DNA of 64,000 nucleotides from Acanthaster planci (taxonomy: Eukaryota; Echinodermata; Asteroidea; Valvatida; Acanthasteridae), in NCBI RefSeq assembly GCF_001949145.1, contig NW_019091380.1:2734254-2798253 (forward strand), given 5' to 3'. How positions within the stretch are numbered: the first letter of the stretch is position 1; the number at the start of each line of letters is the position of its first letter. Shown here piece by piece: positions 58,477 to 64,000 of the stretch. The notes under the pieces were generated by a model. The model was not told where the DNA came from, did no database searches, and saw nothing but the letters and a program-made list of their open reading frames with translations. Made by a program: the position numbers and the translations under genes.

Positions 58477-61400
58477 GTAAGAAGACGACTGAGTCCTAAC
58501 CCTGTCCTTCCCAGACCCTTGAAAATCCATGAAGTTGGTTTCATAGTTTTTCACTGGATTGAGGACAGCTGAGCAGCTGTTTCTTCACAGGAGCTTTAGT
58601 GCCTCTTAAATCTTGAGCTACAAGGAACATGTCATTTAGTTTCTTACGACTAGTAGATTTTGTAGATTTGTGCAGGGGCCTCCCAAGAGAGCCTGGAAAG
58701 CGAGAGTGAACCCTTATGTACCTGACACTTCAAACCATTGGAGGATTTAGGACTTAAGGATTAAATGAGCCTTCTGTTAAAATGTTGTTTACTGACAGGA
58801 GTACTCAGACAGAAAACCACTCCACAAGTTGCTTGTTGGAGATGAATTTTTCAATTTCTTGGTAGCCAAGAGTTTATCTGAAAAGAAGTGATTGTCGAAA
58901 GAAGTGATTGGTGTCAGGTGGAAGCTTTCTGAGAAAGAGTTATTTTCAGAAAATCACAGTAGACTGCCGAAGTAGTCTAGAATTGTCATAAGATGACAGG
59001 TAGCAAGGATCGAGGAAATGAATTTTTCTTCGAATCACTTTTTGTGTATCTCTGTACTCTTCCATGTATGAAGACTGTTGACATCTTTTTGGAGTTACTT
59101 GAACTGAACGGTGCACTTTTTCAAACATTAAAAATTGGCCAAGCATTTCTGGACAAGTGAGGGCGCTTTTACTTTGACTTAAATCCAGGAAGACATGGTT
59201 CAGGCTGCATGTTTAAATTGTGAACCCCAAATTTGCTATCTGGGAACATTTCTGTGAAAAGGATTTTTGCTGGATTATTGCCATATACTTACACAGCAAT
59301 AAATTGCCAAAGAAAATAAAATCTGCCAAAACAGTGGTTAGAAAAGTCTAGAAATTTTCTGTGCACAAATCAGTGCAACATTGAGATTCAGTGCCTTGAA
59401 TGACATCATAGTTCTGCTCATGAATATGCAAATTGCATTAGCATATAACCAAAAAAGCATCAAAATATGGGTTAAAATTGCAAAACAAAAATTTGAAATA
59501 AGGTTAATTGAATCCCAATGATGCAATTTCAAGGGGTTTTAATAAAATTTATAAAAATATTTCTATTTCTTGGTTCCTTGGAAGTAACTCTCAGCAATAT
59601 TGTCAGAGAAGCTGAGAAAACAATACTTGAGTAAGAAATTGTTGTAGCGTATCAAGGATAAGCAGTAAGCGTGGAAATTTCACCAAATTCTTGACCACAT
59701 GTAGAAAATCAGCTTATCAGAAGAAAGATACCAGTTGGTGTATTGTGCATCCTTGTTGTCCAATTTGGGCTTTGCAATGCAATGTGGTGATAAGTCTTAG
59801 CCACGCAGTACCCTTGTGTCACATGAAATCATGTTTGTGGAAACCGTGATCTAACAACAGTGCATGTTGTATGTACTAGCATGGTGAGATCAGTAGGACT
59901 TGTCAGGGGGAATTAACCTTGTGGACGCACGTTGGAATGCATACTGTTTTAATCACAGTCGTCATTGTGTTGCGTTTCAAATGGAATATTAACATTTAAA
60001 TGCCATACTCATTCAGTGAGAGAGAGAGTGTACCAGACACTTCATTTGTTGGTGATTAATACAGTCACACATACATGTAATGTAGGTTTGGGAGGTTTGA
60101 TAGTTTCTGGACCTGGCCTTTTTTCTTTCCTTCATAAAAATCATTGCAACCTTTTAAAGTTGGCATGTAAAGATTAGAAAACAACATTAATACCCCTGGG
60201 GTGGGTATACACAAACAAAAAGTCACACATCCAAAGGTTTGCAAGTACGTTGACAGATATTGCTGTACGGTGTTTACTTTCTCATCTCATTTCCAGGCAT
60301 CATTAAAATGATGTCATGAGCAGGGTTCTAGCCGCCGTGGGCGGTGCCAGGCAGCACCACCCGGTACTGCAAATTTCCGCCCGGCACTCAGGGTTGAAAT
60401 TGGCTGTGCCACCCAGCACGGATTTTCCAAAAAATGAACCGAAATATTACTGAAAATTTAAATGTACCAATTCAAAAAAAGATTTATTTCAAGCATCAGA
60501 AGGCATTAAGAACTACGCTCACTATGCTTTGTAATCCAAAAATTTTACCCGGCACTAAAATGGTCCCAGCTAGAACACTGGTCACGAGCAATCCCCGGGG
60601 TAGGGAATCTCTTTGTTACGACCTGTCATCACTGTGTTTTGAGCCATGAATGATGGAAACTGCCATCAGTAATCACGATCAAGAGAGTTGAAAGCAAAAA
60701 CCTGGCCGATATTTTCATTCCATCCCTGTCCACAGTCTGACAATATCCACAATGCTACACGAAATGCAAACATGTACATGTATACCACAATGAACATTCA
60801 AATGCACATGTGACCATTTCATTCCCAGCACCCATAATTCCCTGCCTGTGACAGCTTCAGAAACCATGGAGCATGCCGGATCTCTTTTTGCACGAGACAG
60901 TTTTATCACATGATATGTTGCCATGTCACTCTCTTTTGTACCGGTACATCATTAACCATGGTACAGGGCCATTGTCTGGATCGAGTGGTGGTTGCTACTC
61001 ATAATGACGAGACCGATTCCTCCGGTCATTTCCCAAGTATTGACCACTGTGAGAGATACACATATACACCCATAGTAATGTAAAGATACTGTGTTGCTGG
61101 AATCATTTTGTGCACGGACGATAGTTAGTTCAAGTTTTTGGTCCTAGTGTGGAGGCTTCTGCCATGGCCGTGTTTTGCCCTGATGTTCCATGCCCCAGGG
61201 GCCACTGTATGTTTTGATTAGACCCTCTCAGTGGTGGTGAGCTACATGGAGGTCGACAGCAAATTTGATTTTGCCTATAGAACAGCATTTGTGTGCAGGA
61301 GCTTGTCAATGGAGCTAATTTCCTGTAACACAGGTTCTTCACAAGCTAAATTGGATGTTTGTGGTACCCTGTTTGCTGCAAATACAGCTCTAGTTCCAAG

Positions 61401-61621
61401 CCTGCTTAAACCTACTTCTGTTTGAACCTCCCAACCCTGGATACATGTATGAGGCATTAGGAAAGTAATTCTGAGGAAAAAAACCATGTAGATATAACAA
61501 CCGTACTAATTCTGTCTTAACCTTAACCCCACTCTCTCCCCACCTCCATCTCAACATCTTCTCCCCCTCCCCCCACCCCTTGTCCCAACTCGGGGTCGTA
61601 CCCACCGACCCGTCCGAGCAG
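58477..61621 (+). other. Lgl intron with hAT-type MITE
   Basis: A 3.1-kb intron. It holds the element at 60313-60588 and ends with a long C/T-rich tract (about 61505-61590), then CCGAGCAG. No further exon was recognised. Confidence 0.8.
60313..60588. mobile_element. hAT-type MITE with 8-bp target duplication
   Basis: The element runs from CAGGGTTCTAGC (60321) to GCTAGAACACTG (60580), so its ends are near-perfect inverted copies. It is flanked by GTCATGAG (60313-60320) and GTCACGAG (60581-60588), a 7-of-8 match. The 260-bp interior has repeated CCCGGCACT/CCACCCGG strings and no transposase. Confidence 0.85.
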
Positions 61622-61736
61622 AGCTGCACAATGAGGTGGATGAGCTCCTGGCCAAGATCCCCAACATCAGCGTGAACCTGGAGGGGGATACGGAGGAGAA
61701 CCCGGACATCACCTTGGATGAGGTCAGGGAGTACGG
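61622..61736 (+). CDS. LLGL1: Lgl exon t: acidic tail, ITLDEVREYG
   Basis: This 115-nt exon encodes LHNEVDELLAKIPNISVNL, then EGDTEENPDITLDEVREY. The last part resembles the VTVEDVKDF segment near the human LLGL1 C-terminus. Entry phase is 1 and the donor is GG|gtgagt (phase 2). If the donor is not used, the frame stops at once (GGG TGA), giving a natural short C-terminus. Confidence 0.9.
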
Positions 61737-62879
61737 GTGAGTCCCCATGCTAGGCCGAGGGGCAAGAGGGATGGGTACCTACCCAGACTGGTAGACTTGA
61801 TCGTGTACATCAGGCCCGACAACCCGGCCTGGATTAAGTGTACTACAATGCTCCAAAGACCCTTCTTGTCCTAGGTGATATCCCCAATTCCATGAAGCAT
61901 AGTACAGATCTGGAACCTCGCATTTAATTTGATGCCAAGCTGTGTAAAGCTTATACAGTTACTGGTTCGAAGCCTTCCCAAAATAAGAAATTCAGATTTC
62001 GAAATTTCTTTTCCCGCGTGTTCATAAATGCGTTTTTGTGGTACACCATTATTTTTTCACAGGCCCTCAAAATTTCCACAGGCTTTCAATTTTTCATAGA
62101 CCCTAGGCACAGTGTAAAATCTGGCCTGGTAGCATCCCAATGACAGCCTTGATGTTCACATCTATTAGACTGGACTAGCACAGTCTCAAGTACTGAAAAG
62201 GGGCACACTATTCCTGTCAGGGTAGGAGCCCACATTACAAGTCATGAGGACACTCACTTGAAGGCACTTCTTACAGGGAAAAACGTTCAGGCATTTAAAT
62301 AATGGGACCAGATCAGGCAATAATCAGGCCAGAGGGCCATTTGACATGAGGCAAATTTGCCATGTCAGCTGTAAGCAGGAAGCACCATGTTGCAATGAAT
62401 GGGGCATAATTGCGCTCAAACACAGCATGACAAGCCAAATAACATTAGGATCTTGTCAAGAAAGGTACATATGCACTGTTTACTAGTAAGCCTGCGGAGG
62501 AACACTGTGGGTAAATATGAGTGATGAAAGACACACTAAGAAACACACAGAATAAAGACAGTCATTCACAAGTGATGATTATCCGCCTCTAGCGGAAGCA
62601 CCCCTTCAGAGACTCGTTGGTCAGGAGTGTTCAGTTTGTTGATTGCGATGTGACCGTGATGCGTGCATTTCTTAGTCGTTCATGAACCAACGAAGCTCCC
62701 TCTCTTGGTCTGGCTTGAGGCCCTTACACTGAGACAGAAAAGTGTGTCACAAAGGTCATAAAAATACTTTGCTCTGCTGCAGATTTCCAGCTCGACTCAC
62801 TCTACACCGCCAAAATACATCCATTTCCATATCAATAACATTGTCTTTTTTTCCGTTTTACATGTTTTGATGTCAACAG
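61737..62879 (+). other. Lgl intron
   Basis: A 1.1-kb intron with a diverged dispersed repeat copy at about 62589-62700. Nothing else was recognised. Confidence 0.75.
62589..62700. repeat. dispersed repeat, copy 2 (related to 53399-53520)
   Basis: It shares GTGCATTTCTTAGTCG and CATGAACC with the segment at 53399-53520, plus a looser match upstream (GAAGCACC). Confidence 0.45.
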
Positions 62880-62893
62880 CAAAGATGAGCAAG
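62880..62893 (+). CDS. LLGL1: putative 14-nt Lgl microexon
   Basis: A pyrimidine-rich tract and CAACAG precede 14 bases followed by a consensus donor gtaagc. Joining to the preceding exon completes Gly and adds KDEQ (phase 2 in, phase 1 out). This fits the hydrophilic tail, but 14 bases cannot be proven by eye. Confidence 0.45.
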
Positions 62894-64000
62894 GTAAGCC
62901 ACATTAAATCTTCTCACTCCACTCTCTCCAACCCAACATTATTAACTTGTCGTCTCACCATTCACAGTCTCACCATTTCAAAGCGTCACTCTTGTCCAGG
63001 TCCGTTGTGCCTTTAGTCTGTCTGCCTAGAGCAAGGGAAGCAAATTGGCAAATTGTCTTACCGAACATTGAACCCTGTCCTTTGATTGCTGTGTTAGTTG
63101 TATCCACTTGAAAAAGATGTACATTGACGGCAGTGTGAAGCCCAATCACAATTTTTATTCTGTAATCCTTACCTTTCAAAACCACATATTTTAGATATCA
63201 TAACCACCTGCAAGTTATTCACACTGAAGTTTAGTTTATATGAGCTGTGATACTGGCATTTCTTCGTCGTCGTCCATTTGATTTTGCTCAAGATTTGACT
63301 TGTTATTGGCAAGATTACAACTTATCAGTAGTGTATGGTGGTGGCTTTGAATGAACCCTCCTTTTCTACGAAAAAATCCTTGAAAGTTATCCCAAGATTC
63401 TCACTAGTTTTGGATTTGTCTTTGGGGGACATTTAAAATGCACCCGATTGCAGGATTTGATGTCCTTTTTACAAATTTCCTGGGAGAAAAATGTCCTCGA
63501 ACCCCCCTGTCTTGGGATCCTTGAAGAATTAAAAGAAATGTAAATTAAATGTATTAGTAAAAAAAAATAATTCTGAAAATAAAACCGTTTGGAAGGCAAT
63601 CTGTTTCACCAAAAAAGTTCTTTTATTTTCGGAAGAAGGCCCTAAGCCTATTTTTGAAATATGTCACGATTGCAGTAAGTACCTAAAGGCACTGAGCTGA
63701 CGATATATTGTACATTGGATTAGGTGGAATCAAGATAGATCCTAGCCCCTAAAAATGCCCAGACAAGTTATACACAAGCATTGTTCATGTACATGTAGGT
63801 TCCATTAGGTCAAAGGTCCTTGTCAAAAAGAGTTTTTGTCACATGTTCCAAGGGGACCAAGGACCTTTATGAGGGGAGAGGGTTACTAGGTCATTTGTTA
63901 GTAGTCAGATTATGTGCTATGAAATAGTGTATATGTTTGCTACCAACTTCATATCAAAGGAGTTTGAAACTGATGGTTGTCCTTATTTCTTTGTATGCAC
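62894..64000 (+). other. downstream intron or 3' flank
   Basis: No terminal exon in phase 1 was recognised, so the stop codon probably lies beyond the window, unless exon t is terminal. TACATGTA occurs near 63788. Confidence 0.55.

Larger units (their letters stand above)
21394..62893 (+). other. LLGL1: Lgl/LLGL gene locus (partial at both ends)
   Basis: This is a multi-exon gene for a lethal giant larvae family protein. Lgl proteins are cortical scaffolds of two WD40 beta-propellers; with Scribble and Dlg they define the basolateral domain, and aPKC phosphorylation removes them from the apical cortex. Identification rests on family-specific strings: GAPGVEF, SGGMPRASYGDRHC, GHEDGTVRFWDAS, WPPFRK followed by [11 protein letters not shown], a triple-serine basic loop, and ERFSLSAR. 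Twenty-one exons join with matching phases (3,191 coding nt). Tomosyn (STXBP5) is a relative, but no C-terminal R-SNARE motif is seen and the strings fit Lgl better. About 60 N-terminal residues (by comparison with human LLGL1, from memory) and the C-terminal end were not found. The LLGL1/LLGL2 split is vertebrate, so the symbol means family only. Confidence 0.93.

Noticed and set aside
21394-62893. Tomosyn (STXBP5) instead of Lgl
   Set aside because: Lgl-specific strings (SGGMPRASYGDRHC, WPPFRK, the triple-serine loop, ERFSLSAR) are present and no C-terminal SNARE motif is seen, although the far C-terminus is outside the window.

Overview
The window is animal nuclear DNA from a draft assembly: it has two runs of N, long AT-rich introns, GT-AG splice sites and short GC-richer exons. 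One gene dominates. I identify it as a lethal giant larvae homologue (LLGL/Lgl, the WD40 cell-polarity scaffold and aPKC substrate), on the + strand from at least 21394 to 62893. I could place 21 coding exons that join in frame, about 1,060 codons in total, plus one putative in-frame cassette exon. Roughly the first 60 residues and the extreme C-terminus are not in the window as far as I can see. The organism is probably a marine invertebrate, and an invertebrate deuterostome (echinoderm, hemichordate or cephalochordate) fits best. That rests on protein similarity and intron style and is only an inference.

Layout: 1-21393 is non-coding as far as I can tell (upstream DNA or an early intron). 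It holds a TTAA-flanked MITE (12021-12334), a hAT-type MITE with an 8-bp target duplication (15603-16085), an assembly gap (18404-18932) followed by a 23-bp minisatellite, and a CpG-rich block near 19640-19880 that could be a promoter with an alternative first exon. 21394-40877 holds the first five recognised exons (N-terminal propeller), split by a 12.8-kb intron that contains the second gap and a TTTTG/TTTTTG microsatellite. A 0.5-kb near-perfect foldback element sits in the intron right after the exon at 39380. 43454-48735 holds the putative cassette exon and the LLGL-domain exons. 49738-56523 encodes the second propeller, with the aPKC-site loop at 51829-51894. 57339-62893 encodes the tail: a Pro/Glu/Ala-rich segment, a Thr/Val/Lys-rich segment, an acidic segment and a 14-nt microexon. 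The reading frame leaves the window still open.

The rest is intron with small non-autonomous transposons: two hAT-type, two TTAA-type, and a GGCCGYGTCC-ended family with three copies. There are also tRNA-derived SINE fragments, tandem repeats, a template-switch-like duplication of an exon end, and a very frequent palindromic motif (TACATGTACATGTA) that I saw in no exon. I found no second protein-coding gene, no intact tRNA gene, and no CRISPR or prokaryotic features. The other open frames are short, lack recognisable domains and look like chance frames.
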